Assembly (NCBI RefSeq): GCF_001633165.1
Contig: NZ_CP015418.1
Span: 2,914,001 to 2,978,000, forward strand
DNA length: 64,000 bases
Origin: Rhodovulum sulfidophilum DSM 1374
GTDB lineage: Bacteria; Pseudomonadota; Alphaproteobacteria; Rhodobacterales; Rhodobacteraceae
Direction: 5' to 3'
Shown here: positions 15,105-23,863 of the stretch, one piece after another
Layout: each line of letters opens with the position of its first letter
How positions within the stretch are numbered: position 1 is the first letter of the stretch
Translations under genes and position numbers: made by a program
Notes under the pieces: model-generated
What the model saw: only the letters and a program-made list of their open reading frames with translations
Database searches by the model: none
Told to the model about the DNA's origin: nothing

Positions 15105-15644
15105 ATGATCGCCAGCAGCAGCGTCAAGGACTATATCCGCACCATCGTCGACTTCCCCCATGAGGGGATCATGTTCCGCGACGTGACCACGCTTTTCGCC
15201 GATCCGCGCGGCTTCCGGATGGCGATCGACCAGCTGCTGAACCCCTATGCCGGGGCGCAGATCGACAAGGTCGTGGGCCTCGAGGCGCGCGGCTTCATCC
15301 TGGGCGGCGCCATCGCGCACCAGCTCTCGAAGGGCTTCGTGCCGATCCGCAAGAAGGGCAAGCTGCCCGCCGCGACCATCGCCGAGGAATACAAGCTCGA
15401 ATATGGCGAGGCCGTGGTCGAGATCCATGACGACGCGCTCGCCCCGGGCGAGAAGGTGCTGATCGTCGACGACCTGCTGGCCACCGGCGGGACCTGCGAG
15501 GCGGGGATCAAGCTTTGCGAACGGCTCGGGGCCGAGGTTATCGGTTGTGCCTTCATCGTCGACCTGCCCGAACTCGGCGGCCGCAAGCGGCTTGAAGAGA
15601 TGGGTATGGACGTGCACACGCTCTGCGAATACGCGGGCGCCTGA
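15105..15644 (+). CDS. apt: Adenine phosphoribosyltransferase
   Basis: Condenses adenine with PRPP to AMP (purine salvage). The 179-residue product has the type I phosphoribosyltransferase PRPP motif [13 protein letters not shown] at residues 118-130. It also has the Apt-specific [31 protein letters not shown] and RKKGKLP (flexible loop) segments. Length equals the family norm. mtnP, which produces adenine, lies just upstream. Transcription probably ends at the strong hairpin 13 bp downstream. Confidence 0.97.
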   Translation: MIASSSVKDYIRTIVDFPHEGIMFRDVTTLFADPRGFRMAIDQLLNPYAGAQIDKVVGLEARGFILGGAIAHQLSKGFVPIRKKGKLPAATIAEEYKLEYGEAVVEIHDDALAPGEKVLIVDDLLATGGTCEAGIKLCERLGAEVIGCAFIVDLPELGGRKRLEEMGMDVHTLCEYAGA

Positions 15645-15656
15645 GGTTCCCGAATT

Positions 15657-15711
15657 GGGTATTTAAGCCAAGAAGAAGCGGGAGTGTCTCTTCTTCTTGG
15701 CGAAAATACCC
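15657..15711. terminator. Bidirectional intrinsic terminator between apt and the GlcD-like gene
   Basis: A near-perfect long stem: GCCAAGAAGAAG (15667-15678) pairs with 15690-15701 around an 11-nt loop, extended by GGGTATTT pairing with AAATACCC (15704-15711). The A/T-rich outer arms give a T-rich 3' flank in both directions. It separates the convergent apt (+) and FAD oxidoreductase (-) genes. Confidence 0.8.
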
Positions 15712-15745
15712 ATGACACGCCCTCCGTCCTTGCCGCGGCGCCTGG

Positions 15746-17161
15746 TCAGGGCGGCGGGATGACCGCGCCGGGGTTTAGGATGCCTGCCGGATCGAGCGCG
15801 GCCTTGATCGCCCGTATCGCCGCCAGCCGCGCCGGATCGCCATAGCGCCCGAGCTCTGCAACCTTGAGCCGTCCGATCCCGTGCTCGGCACTGATCGAGC
15901 CTTCGAACCCGGCCACCAGATCATGAACGCATCGCGTGATGGCATCGCGCTGCGCCTCGTGATCGGCGCGGGTCTCTCCGGGCAACGGGAAGACGTTGTA
16001 ATGCAGGTTGCCGTCGCCCAGATGGCCGAAACAGTTGATCCGGAAGCGGCCGATCCGGGCAAGCGCGGGCCCGGCCGCGGCAATGAAATCGGGGATCGCC
16101 GAAAGCGGCAGCGAGATGTCATGCGAGGCGATCGCGCCGATCCGCCGATTGGCGAGCGGGATCGTTTCGCGCATTGTCCAGAAATCCTGCCGCTGCGCCT
16201 CGGATTGCGCCACCAGCCCGTCCGCGACCAGCCCCGCCTCGAAGGCCCCGGCAAAGAGATCTTCCAGCGCCGCGCCCGGGTCCTGCCCCGCGCCGAGACC
16301 GAGCTCGATCAGCACCATCCAATCGGGCGGATCGGCGAAGGGCCGACGCAGATCGGGCATGGTCTCGGCGAGGAAGTCCAGCCCCGCGCGATGAATCAGT
16401 TCGAAGGCCGAGACCCCCTCGCCCACCCGGTCCCGCGCCATGGCCAGAAGCGCCAGCGCCGCCGCCGGATCGCGCACCGCCAGAAGCGCCGCCCCCGTGG
16501 CCGCGGGCCGGGGCGCCAGCTTCAGCGTCGCCGCGGTGATCAGCCCCAACGTGCCCTCGGCCCCGATCAGCAGATGCCGCAGGTCATAGCCGGTATTGTC
16601 CTTCCGGAGCCGTTTGAGCCCCTTCAGGATCGAGCCGTCGGGCAGCACCGCCTCGATACCGAGGCACAGATCGCGCGCATTGCCATAGCGCAACACGTTG
16701 AGCCCGCCCGCATTGGTCGACAGCAGCCCGCCGATGCGGGCCGAGCCCTCCGAGGCCAGCGACAGCGGAAACAGCCGTCCCGCCGCCTCGGCCGCCGCCT
16801 GGACCTCGGCCAGGATGCAGCCCGCCTCGGCCACCAGCACATTCTCGTCGGCATGGACCGCGCGAATGGCCCGCATCCGTTCCAGCGTGACGATGACCGG
16901 AGCGGGCCCCGTTTCCATGATCTGCCCGCCGACCAGCCCGGTGCCACCGCCATAGGGCACGACCCCGACCCGCGCAGCGGCACAGGCGCGGACGATCTCG
17001 GCGGCCTCATCGACCCGTCCCGGCGCCAGCAACAGCGCGCCCTGCCCCCGGAACCGGCCGCGCGGCTCTTCCAGATAGGCGGGCGTCAGCTCGCGAAAGA
17101 CGGCGGCAGGCAGGCGCGCGCGCAGATCGGCGGCAAAGGCATCGGTGACGGGGTTCAGCAT
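15746..17161 (-). CDS. FAD-binding oxidoreductase, GlcD / D-2-hydroxyacid dehydrogenase type
   Basis: A 471-residue flavoprotein of the VAO/PCMH family. The FAD-binding half is visible as GVVPYGGGTGLVGGQ (pyrophosphate loop), LERMRAIRAVHADENVLVAEAG and GSARIGGLLSTNAGG. The C-terminal FAD-oxidase_C half ends with NCFGHLGDGNLHYNVFPL (metal and substrate site) and SISAEHGIGRLK, the hallmark of glycolate oxidase GlcD, D-lactate dehydrogenase and D-2-hydroxyglutarate dehydrogenase. There is no GlcE or GlcF partner nearby, which favours a stand-alone D-2-hydroxyglutarate- or D-lactate-type enzyme. The electron acceptor is unknown. Confidence 0.9.
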   Translation of the reverse strand: MLNPVTDAFAADLRARLPAAVFRELTPAYLEEPRGRFRGQGALLLAPGRVDEAAEIVRACAAARVGVVPYGGGTGLVGGQIMETGPAPVIVTLERMRAIRAVHADENVLVAEAGCILAEVQAAAEAAGRLFPLSLASEGSARIGGLLSTNAGGLNVLRYGNARDLCLGIEAVLPDGSILKGLKRLRKDNTGYDLRHLLIGAEGTLGLITAATLKLAPRPAATGAALLAVRDPAAALALLAMARDRVGEGVSAFELIHRAGLDFLAETMPDLRRPFADPPDWMVLIELGLGAGQDPGAALEDLFAGAFEAGLVADGLVAQSEAQRQDFWTMRETIPLANRRIGAIASHDISLPLSAIPDFIAAAGPALARIGRFRINCFGHLGDGNLHYNVFPLPGETRADHEAQRDAITRCVHDLVAGFEGSISAEHGIGRLKVAELGRYGDPARLAAIRAIKAALDPAGILNPGAVIPPP

Positions 17162-17224
17162 GGGCGGTCCTTTCGTCTCCGGTGAAGCATGCCGGGGCGC
17201 CCGCTGGCAAGCCGGTCGGACAAC

Positions 17225-18040
17225 TCAGTCGGAGAGAGGCTCCAGCACCACGACGGTCGGACGGGAGGGCAGCGTCCGGAGCGAGACCTCGAGCGAGGAA
17301 CCGCCCGGCCGGCTCGCCTCGAACTCACCCGCCATGCCTTCGAGAAAGCGGTCGAGCGTCCGCGGGCCGAACCAGTGCATCGGGATCACGACCGCACTTT
17401 TCAGCCGCGTCAGCACCGCGATCATCGCGGGCAGATCCAGCGTCAGTCGCCCGTCGACCGGCGCCATCACCACGTCGAGCCGCCCGAGCGCCGCGAACTG
17501 CGACTCATCCGGGACATGGTGCAGATGGCCCAGATGCCCGATGCAGAGCCCCGCGACCTCGAAGACGAAAATCGAATTGCCGTTCTGACGCACCGAGGCG
17601 CCGTCGCGGCCGCGAATGTCGGTCGGCACGTTGCGCACCAGCATCTCGCCGAGATCGAGATGATGATCGGCCGCCTCGCCGCCTTTGGCCCAGCCCTCCA
17701 GCACATGCGGGATCGCCGGGTCGGGAAAGGCGGTGAAATGGGTCTCGTGGGCATTGTTCATGGTCACCACGTCGGGCGTGACCGGGTTCGGCCCGAGATA
17801 GCCGGTATAATCGGTGGCCGCCACCAGACCGCCCGAGGTTTCGAGCAGGAAGGTCGCGTGATCGACGAAGGTCAGTCGCACCGTATTCTCATCGAGCGGC
17901 GTCCCGAAGGCGGCGCGGTGCAGAAAGCGCATGCCGGGGGCGGCATCGGCGATGGCGATGCAATGGCTGAGCCGCCGCCCCTCGGCAAAGGCCGGCAAGG
18001 CGGTCAGGACCGCAAGCAGGATCAGACAGGACCGCAACAT
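17225..18040 (-). CDS. Exported MBL-fold hydrolase-like protein
   Basis: A 271-residue protein with a Sec signal peptide (SCLILLAVLTALPAFA). It has a UlaG-like metallo-beta-lactamase fold pattern: VRLTFVDHATFLLETSGG, DYTGYLGP, NNAHETHFT, CIGHLGHLHHVPDES and VIPMHWFGPRT. The usual HxHxDH zinc motif is altered (NNAHETHF), so the metal site is partly conserved and catalysis is uncertain. It follows the GlcD-like gene's start by 63 bp on the same strand (this gene being upstream), so the two may share a transcript. Periplasmic location is inferred from the signal peptide. Confidence 0.82.
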   Translation of the reverse strand: MLRSCLILLAVLTALPAFAEGRRLSHCIAIADAAPGMRFLHRAAFGTPLDENTVRLTFVDHATFLLETSGGLVAATDYTGYLGPNPVTPDVVTMNNAHETHFTAFPDPAIPHVLEGWAKGGEAADHHLDLGEMLVRNVPTDIRGRDGASVRQNGNSIFVFEVAGLCIGHLGHLHHVPDESQFAALGRLDVVMAPVDGRLTLDLPAMIAVLTRLKSAVVIPMHWFGPRTLDRFLEGMAGEFEASRPGGSSLEVSLRTLPSRPTVVVLEPLSD

Positions 18041-18754
18041 GGCGCGCCTCCCCTTTTACGAAAAGCTAGCGTTTCAACGGTCTCCGTCACGCCCGGGGAA
18101 TAAACTTTCCCTTGCGTCAAAAAGACGGGGACATTGGCGTCAAAGGGCGCGATCCGAGCTTCGGCCCGCGTCAGGGTCTCTTCATGCCATTGCCGAGGCT
18201 CAGCCGCCCCGCAGCAGGTCTTCCTTCCGAAGCAGGACTGCTGCCGGCGAGATCGCGGCCTTTGCCCGGGCGCAAGCCACGCGGATGGCAAGCAACGGGC
18301 CTCTCGCCATCAATTCCCCCGGCCGGGGGGCACCACCGCGATGCTCGACGGGTGGTCCGGCATGCCGCCTGGCAGGGCAATCTGCGCGACTACATGATCA
18401 GGTGGGCCAGGGTGTGGCGGTGCTCCATCCTCGTCCGCGCGAGCAATCATGCAGTCCCGCGTGACGACGGACTCGCCCAATGCAGCCGCTACCGTGCCCC
18501 GCGGTCGAGGATGTGACCAGCCATCCGGCGGCCCGACTGCCGCCCCGCCCCTCATGCGGCGGGCAGGACGCGGTTGGCGGGCGATCCGACCGTGGGAGCC
18601 ATCTGCGGCCCTATCTCCGAAGCGCCGCTGACGATCCCGCGCGTTGAACTCAACCGGGTCGGCGCGGCGCTTGCCAGGGGCCGGGACAGCATCGTCCGAC
18701 CGACCGGTTCCGACCGGGTCTTGCCGCTGCCGACAGATCAGGGGCAGGACAGGC
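18041..18754. other. 714-bp gap without a convincing gene
   Basis: No ORF here has credible protein composition, a family motif or a good ribosome binding site on either strand. Overlapping open frames of 60-200 codons are Arg/Pro/Ser-rich noise. The bases next to 18040 presumably carry the promoter of the MBL-fold gene. The length is large for this compact genome, so a decayed gene is possible, but I could not recognise one. Confidence 0.45.
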
Positions 18755-19345
18755 TCAGGCCAGCCCGGTTTCGGTCCGGCCGCGCCGGTCGCGGCGCAGA
18801 TTCGCGTAAAGCACGTGATTGCGCCAGCGCCCGTTGATCTGCAGATAGCTCTGGGCCACGCCCTCGTATTTGAAGCCGCATTTCTCCAGAACCCCGCGCG
18901 AGGCGGCATTCTCGGGCAGGCAGGCGGCCTCGATCCGGCTCAGGTCCTTCTGGGTGAAGGCATAATGCACCACCGCCTCGATCGCCTCGCGCATATAGCC
19001 CCGGCGGGCATGGCATTCGCCGACCCAGTAGCCAAGCGTGCCCGATTGCGAGGGCCCGCGGCGGATGTTGTCGAGCGTGATCGCGCCCAGAAGCGCATCA
19101 TCCGAGCGGCGGAACAGGAACAGCGGCACCGCCGAGCCCGACCCCAGCGCCCGCTGCGCCCAGTAGACCCGGTTGGTAAAGGCCTTGCGCGCCAGATGGT
19201 CGGGCGACCAGGTCGGCTCCCAAGGCGTGAGGAAGGCCATGCTTTCGGCCCGGAGCATCGTCCAGGGCTGAAAATCGGCATGTGCCGGCGGGCGCAGGGT
19301 CATGCGCTCGGTCTCGATCCGGACCTTGCGCCTGAGGCCCAGCAT
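18755..19345 (-). CDS. RimJ/RimL-type GNAT N-acetyltransferase
   Basis: A 196-residue acetyltransferase of the RimJ/RimL branch that acetylates N-termini of ribosomal or other proteins. Features are the N-terminal IETERMTLRPP, the motif GTLGYWVGECHARRGYMREA (acetyl-CoA pyrophosphate loop), and the signature LSRIEAACLPENAASRGVLE followed by KCGFKYEG. Its ATG overlaps the stop of the M16 peptidase gene (ATGA-type at 19345), so it is the third gene of a coupled thrC-M16-GNAT operon. The acceptor protein is unknown. Confidence 0.9.
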   Translation of the reverse strand: MLGLRRKVRIETERMTLRPPAHADFQPWTMLRAESMAFLTPWEPTWSPDHLARKAFTNRVYWAQRALGSGSAVPLFLFRRSDDALLGAITLDNIRRGPSQSGTLGYWVGECHARRGYMREAIEAVVHYAFTQKDLSRIEAACLPENAASRGVLEKCGFKYEGVAQSYLQINGRWRNHVLYANLRRDRRGRTETGLA

Positions 19346-20607
19346 CAGGCCGCAAGCCTGCCTTGCAGCGCGTCAAGCGCCGGCGCCCCCGAGACGGGGC
19401 CATAAAGGGCCAGCGCCGGACGGCCGTCGAGGGTCAGCCGGGAGGCGAACTCGCGCACCGCCTCGGTCGTCACCGCGTCGATCTGGGCGACGGTCTCCTC
19501 GACCCCGGGCACGCGGTCCCAGATCGAGACCAGCCGCGCCAGCCGCTCGGCCCGGTTCGACGGGCTTTCCAGCCCCATCAGCAGGCCTGCCTTCATCTGG
19601 ACCTGGGCCCGCGCGATCTCGGCCGGGCTCATGTCCCGGGCGGCACGGGCCAGCTCGGCCATGGTCAGTTCGGCCATCGGCCCGACCTGCTCGGCGCTGG
19701 TGCCGGCATAAAGCGTCATCATCCCGGTATCGGCATAGGCGCCGGTCTGGGCGAAGACGGTATAGCAAAGCCCGCGCTTCTCGCGCAGTTCCTGGAACAG
19801 CCGCGAGGACATGCCGCCGCCCAGAGCGGTCGAGAAGACCTGCGCGGTATAGATCCCGGGGGTGCGATAGCCCGGGCATTCGAAAGCCAGCGCCATATGC
19901 GCCTGCTCGAGCGGCTTGATCTCGCGCCGCTCACCGCTGGCGAAGCGCGCCGGTTCCAGCGCGCCGCGCGCGACCGGTTCGCGGTCCGAGAACAGCGCCT
20001 CGGCCAGGCGCACGATCTCGGCGTGATCGACGGCGCCCGCCGCCGACAGGATCATCCGGTCGGGCGAATAATGCTTGCCGATGAAGCGGAACAGGTCCTC
20101 GCGGGTAAAGCCGCGCACCCGTTCGGCGGACCCCAGGATCGAGCGGCCCAGCGCCTGACCGGGATAGGCGACCTCCTGCAGCCAGTCGAATATCACGTCA
20201 TCGGGCGTGTCCAGCACCTGCCCGATTTCCTGCAGGATCACGCCGCGCTCGACCTCGATCTCGTCCTCGGAAAAGAGCGGATTGATCAGGATGTCGGCCA
20301 GCACGTCCAGCGCCAGCGGAACGTCGGCCTCGAGCACGCGGGCGTAATAGGCCGTCATCTCGCGCGAGGTATAGGCGTTGATATAGCCGCCGACATCCTC
20401 GATCGCCTCGGCGATTTCGAGCGTCGTGCGCTTCTCGGTGCCCTTGAAGGCCATGTGTTCAAGGAAATGGGCGATGCCGTTTTCCTCGGGCTGCTCGTCG
20501 CGCCCGCCGGCCATGATCCAGATCCCGATGGCGGCCGATTTCAGACCGGGCATCCGCTCGGTGACGATACGAAATCCGTTCGGCAGCCTGTGCAGCTCGA
20601 CGCTCAA
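19345..20607 (-). CDS. M16 family zinc metallopeptidase (processing-peptidase type)
   Basis: A 420-residue pitrilysin-family peptidase. The inverted zinc motif HFLEH is at residues 47-51, with the distal glutamate in ERGVILQEI (about Glu127). The domain order (active M16 domain, then an inactive C-terminal M16 domain with GGGMSSRLFQELREKRGLCY) matches the bacterial relatives of mitochondrial processing peptidase. There is no signal peptide, so it is probably cytosolic. Its start overlaps the thrC stop by 4 nt (ATGA at 20604-20607), indicating translational coupling. This order is conserved in Rhodobacteraceae, though why a peptidase travels with threonine synthase is unclear. Confidence 0.93.
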   Translation of the reverse strand: MSVELHRLPNGFRIVTERMPGLKSAAIGIWIMAGGRDEQPEENGIAHFLEHMAFKGTEKRTTLEIAEAIEDVGGYINAYTSREMTAYYARVLEADVPLALDVLADILINPLFSEDEIEVERGVILQEIGQVLDTPDDVIFDWLQEVAYPGQALGRSILGSAERVRGFTREDLFRFIGKHYSPDRMILSAAGAVDHAEIVRLAEALFSDREPVARGALEPARFASGERREIKPLEQAHMALAFECPGYRTPGIYTAQVFSTALGGGMSSRLFQELREKRGLCYTVFAQTGAYADTGMMTLYAGTSAEQVGPMAELTMAELARAARDMSPAEIARAQVQMKAGLLMGLESPSNRAERLARLVSIWDRVPGVEETVAQIDAVTTEAVREFASRLTLDGRPALALYGPVSGAPALDALQGRLAA

Positions 20608-21995
20608 CGCTTGCGCCTTTCATTGATGAGGGCTTCGAGGGCGGCAAGGTCGTTCTCGACCGGGCTCACCCGTTCCGGCCGGTCATACAGATCGGCCATC
20701 GATTTTGGAAGGGGGGGCCGCAGGCCGGTGGCGGCCTCGACCGCATCGGGGAATTTTGCCGGATGCGCGGTGGCAAGCGTCACCATCGGCGCGGCCGAGG
20801 CGGGCTGTTCGGCCGCGACCTTCACGCCGACCGCCGTATGCGGGCAGATCGTCAGCCCGGTCGCGGCGAAGGTGGCGCGGATGGTCTCGGTGGTCTCGGC
20901 CTCGGACGCGCGACCCGAGGCAAAGGTTTCGCGCAGGAATTCCAGCGCACCCTGGCTGATGGCAAAGCCGCCCTGCGCCTTCAGATCCTCCATCTGCCCG
21001 GCCACGGCGGCGCCGTCGCGGCCATAGGCCTCGAACAGCGCGCGCTCGAAGTTGGAGGAGACCTGGATATCCATCGACGGGCTGATCGAGGGCGAGACGC
21101 CCTTCGTTTCATAGGCCCCGCCGGTCAACGCCCGGTGCAGGATGTCGTTCTGGTTGGTGGCGATCACCAGCTTCTCGATCGGCAGCCCCATGCGCCCGGC
21201 GATGTAACCCGCGAAGATGTCGCCGAAATTGCCGGTCGGCACGGTGAAGCGCACCGGCCGGTGCGGCGCGCCAAGCGAGACCGCCGAGGTGAAGTAATAG
21301 ACGACCTGGGCCAGCACCCGCGCCCAGTTGATCGAGTTGACGCCCGCAAGCCCGACCGCGTCGCGGAACTCGAAATGGTTGAACATGTCCTTCAGCCGCG
21401 CCTGGCAATCGTCGAAATCGCCCTTCAAGGCCAGCGCATGGACATTGTCCTCGGCGGGGGTGGTCATCTGGCGCCGCTGCACCTCCGAGACCCGGCCCTC
21501 GGGGAAGAGGATGAAGACATCGACATTGGGCAGGCCGCGGAACGCCTCGATCGCGGCCGAGCCGGTATCGCCCGAGGTCGCCCCGACGATGGTCACCCGC
21601 TGGCCCGAGCGCTCGAGCGCCGCCTGGAACAGCTGGCCGATCAGCTGCATCGCGAAGTCCTTGAAGGCCAGCGTGGGCCCGTGGAACAGCTCCAGCAGGA
21701 AGTGGTTCGGGCCGATCTGGGCCAGGGGCGCGCGGGCGGCGTGGTTGAAGCCGCGATAGGCGCGGGCGATGATCGCCTCGAATTCGGCATCCGTGAAGGC
21801 CTCGCCGATGAAGGAGCGCATCACCCGGAACGCGGCCTCCTCATAGGACAGCCCCGCCAGCGCCGCGATCTCGTCGGCCGACATCGCCGGAATGGTCTCG
21901 GGCACGTAAAGCCCTCCATCGCGGGCCAGCCCGGTCAGCATTGCCTCTTCGAAACTCAGAACCGGGGCCTGTCCCCGGGTCGATACATAGCGCAT
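20604..21995 (-). CDS. thrC: Threonine synthase
   Basis: Converts O-phosphohomoserine to threonine using PLP. The 463-residue product begins MRYVSTRGQAPVLSFEEA, as in the class of proteobacterial and fungal threonine synthases. It has the PLP lysine at Lys112 in LAFKDFAMQLIGQLF and the phosphate loop GATSGDTGSAA. PTGNFGDIFAGY and SPSMDIQVSSNFERALFE are also diagnostic. It is the first gene of the thrC-M16-GNAT operon. About 170 bp upstream of its start is a minus-strand terminator-like hairpin that could act in its leader. The pathway partner lysC is also in the window. Confidence 0.96.
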   Translation of the reverse strand: MRYVSTRGQAPVLSFEEAMLTGLARDGGLYVPETIPAMSADEIAALAGLSYEEAAFRVMRSFIGEAFTDAEFEAIIARAYRGFNHAARAPLAQIGPNHFLLELFHGPTLAFKDFAMQLIGQLFQAALERSGQRVTIVGATSGDTGSAAIEAFRGLPNVDVFILFPEGRVSEVQRRQMTTPAEDNVHALALKGDFDDCQARLKDMFNHFEFRDAVGLAGVNSINWARVLAQVVYYFTSAVSLGAPHRPVRFTVPTGNFGDIFAGYIAGRMGLPIEKLVIATNQNDILHRALTGGAYETKGVSPSISPSMDIQVSSNFERALFEAYGRDGAAVAGQMEDLKAQGGFAISQGALEFLRETFASGRASEAETTETIRATFAATGLTICPHTAVGVKVAAEQPASAAPMVTLATAHPAKFPDAVEAATGLRPPLPKSMADLYDRPERVSPVENDLAALEALINERRKR

Positions 21996-22160
21996 TGCCT
22001 GCTCTTCCCCTCAGCTTGCCGCCTGATACGCCACAGATCGGGCCATGTCACCCCGGGGCAAACGACGGAAGCGCGGTACGACGGGATCACGGGGCGGAGC
22101 GCCCCGGCCCGGGCGGCGGCCCCGAAAAGGGGCGGTCCTGAAAACGAGCGTTGGGCCTGA

Positions 22161-22362
22161 AAACAAAATGTCCGGCACCGCGGGAGCGCGCGGCACCGGA
22201 CACTTGATGGGTCGGACCCGGCACTCGCCGTCCCTTAGGCGGCTCATGTGGAGCGACATGAGCCGATTACCCGGTTCCCTGCTTGGTGCCTTTCGGCATC
22301 CTTGCGGTGCACTGCGCCTGGATCGCGTCGCACCGTTGCATCTTGTCCCAAGACAAACATAT
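22161..22362 (-). ncRNA. Candidate structured RNA or thrC leader, function unknown
   Basis: On the minus strand several strong hairpins follow one another. TTGTC/GACAA lies near 22350, then CGGTGC paired with GCACCG. Next is a GCC-GAAA-GGC stem with a GNRA-type tetraloop, then a perfect 9-bp GGCTCATGT/ACATGAGCC stem at 22241-22264, and last a terminator hairpin at 22169-22202 followed by a T-rich run. The last two hairpins both have the hexaloop CGCTCC on this strand. The region codes for no credible long protein and lies upstream of thrC and divergent tldD. It may be a free small RNA ending at the terminator, or an attenuator in the thrC leader. A 24-codon ORF (22267-22341) with GGGA upstream lies inside it. 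No known riboswitch class was recognised. Confidence 0.4.
22169..22202 (-). terminator. Intrinsic terminator on the minus strand upstream of thrC
   Basis: TGTCCGG pairs with CCGGACA, with an inner CCGCG/CGCGG stem and a 6-nt loop. On the minus strand it is followed by ATTTTGTTTT. No recognised protein gene ends here, so it terminates a small RNA or attenuates the thrC transcript, which starts coding at 21995. Confidence 0.6.
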
Positions 22363-22441
22363 TGAGCAGGGCGGCACAAGCGAAACCTGCGACATTCCGC
22401 CGCTTTTTCCAAAGCCCATCCGCGCCAAGTCAGGAGCCCCC

Positions 22442-23863
22442 ATGCAACACCCCCCGTTCCGCCCTTTCGAGACCGCACTCGACCGCGACCGGGCGCTGCT
22501 TCTGCTGCAGGCCGCCACGCTGGGCGCCGAGGATGGCGAGCTGTTTCTCGAACGGCGCCGCTCGGAAATGCTGAGCTTCGATGACGGGCGGCTCAGGACG
22601 GCAAGCTATGACGCCTCCGAAGGGTTCGGCCTGCGCGCGGTGCACGGCGAGGCCTCGGGCTATGCCCATTCCAGCGACATCTCGGAAGCGGCGCTGAAAC
22701 GCGCGGTCGAGACCGCACGGCTGGCGGTGGCCGAGGGCGGCGGCACGCTGGCGCTGGGGCCGCAGCCGACCAACCGGCGGCTCTATACCGATGCCGACCC
22801 GCTGGCCGAGGCCCCCTTCGCGCTCAAGATCGACACGCTCCGCGAGATCGACGCCTTCGCCCGGGAGCTCGACCCCCGCGTGGTGCAGGTGACCGCCTCG
22901 CTCGCGGCCTCGCTGCAGGAGGTGGTCATCCTGCGGCCCGACGGCACGCTTCTTTCCGACATCCGGCCGATGACCCGGCTCAATGTCTCGGTGATCGTCG
23001 AGGAGAACGGCCATCGCGAATCGGGCAGCGATGGTGGCGGCGGCCGCACCGGGCTGGCCGGGCGGATCGAGCGCAGCAGCTGGGAGGCCTCGACCCGCGA
23101 GGCGCTGCGCATCGCGCTGGTCAATCTCGAGGCCGAGCCCGCCCCGGCCGGGACGATGGACGTGGTGCTGGGGCCGGGCTGGCCCGGCATCCTGCTGCAT
23201 GAGGCGGTCGGCCACGGGCTCGAGGGCGATTTCAACCGCAAGGGCAGCTCGGCCTTTGCCGGGCTGATGGACCAGCAGGTGGCGGCGAAGGGCGTGACGG
23301 TGATCGATGACGGCACCATCCCCGACCGCCGCGGCTCGATCAGCTTCGACGACGAGGGCACGCCCTCGAACCGCACCGTGCTGATCGAGGATGGCGTGCT
23401 TGTGGGCTACATGCAGGATCGTCAGAACGCGCGGCTGATGGGGCTGAGCCCCACCGGCAATGGCCGCCGCGAAAGCCATGCCCATCCGCCGATGCCGCGG
23501 ATGACCAATACCTGCATGCTGGGCGGCGATACCGCGCCTGCCGACATCCTGGCCGGGCTGAAGGACGGGATCTATGCCGTGGGCTTCGGCGGCGGGCAGG
23601 TCGACATCACCAATGGCAAGTTCGTCTTCAGCTGCACCGAGGCCTACCGGGTGAAGAACGGCAAGGTCGGGGCGCCGGTCAAGGGCGCCACGCTGATCGG
23701 CGACGGCCCGGCCGCGATGAAGCAGATCCGGGCCATCGGCAACGACATGGCGCTGGATCCCGGGATCGGCAATTGCGGCAAGGCCGGCCAGTGGGTGCCG
23801 GTCGGCGTGGGTCAGCCGACGCTGCTGATTGGGGGGCTGACGGTGGGCGGCGCCGGGGCCTGA
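22442..23863 (+). CDS. tldD: Metalloprotease TldD
   Basis: TldD pairs with TldE/PmbA to form a zinc peptidase that trims unfolded or modified peptides (microcin maturation, CcdA degradation in E. coli). The 473-residue product carries the HEXXXH zinc motif, HEAVGH at residues 253-258, in GILLHEAVGHGLEGDF. Further family features are SMSFDD-like GSISFDDEGTPSNRT and the C-terminal GGGQVDITNGKFVFSC. The ATG at 22442 is preceded by AGGAG about 7 nt upstream; earlier in-frame ATGs run into the structured RNA region. tldE is not in the window. In several relatives from memory, tldD adjoins a cytochrome aa3 oxidase cluster; here dprA follows instead. Confidence 0.95.
   Translation: MQHPPFRPFETALDRDRALLLLQAATLGAEDGELFLERRRSEMLSFDDGRLRTASYDASEGFGLRAVHGEASGYAHSSDISEAALKRAVETARLAVAEGGGTLALGPQPTNRRLYTDADPLAEAPFALKIDTLREIDAFARELDPRVVQVTASLAASLQEVVILRPDGTLLSDIRPMTRLNVSVIVEENGHRESGSDGGGGRTGLAGRIERSSWEASTREALRIALVNLEAEPAPAGTMDVVLGPGWPGILLHEAVGHGLEGDFNRKGSSAFAGLMDQQVAAKGVTVIDDGTIPDRRGSISFDDEGTPSNRTVLIEDGVLVGYMQDRQNARLMGLSPTGNGRRESHAHPPMPRMTNTCMLGGDTAPADILAGLKDGIYAVGFGGGQVDITNGKFVFSCTEAYRVKNGKVGAPVKGATLIGDGPAAMKQIRAIGNDMALDPGIGNCGKAGQWVPVGVGQPTLLIGGLTVGGAGA

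Noticed and set aside
18041-18754. Overlapping 60-200-codon frames in the gap before the GNAT gene
   Set aside because: Arg/Pro/Ser-rich composition, no RBS, no family motif on either strand.
22169-22345. Cobalamin-type riboswitch
   Set aside because: An AGGGAACC stretch recalls the cobalamin core, but the B12 box and the rest of the conserved junction are absent, so no known class was assigned.
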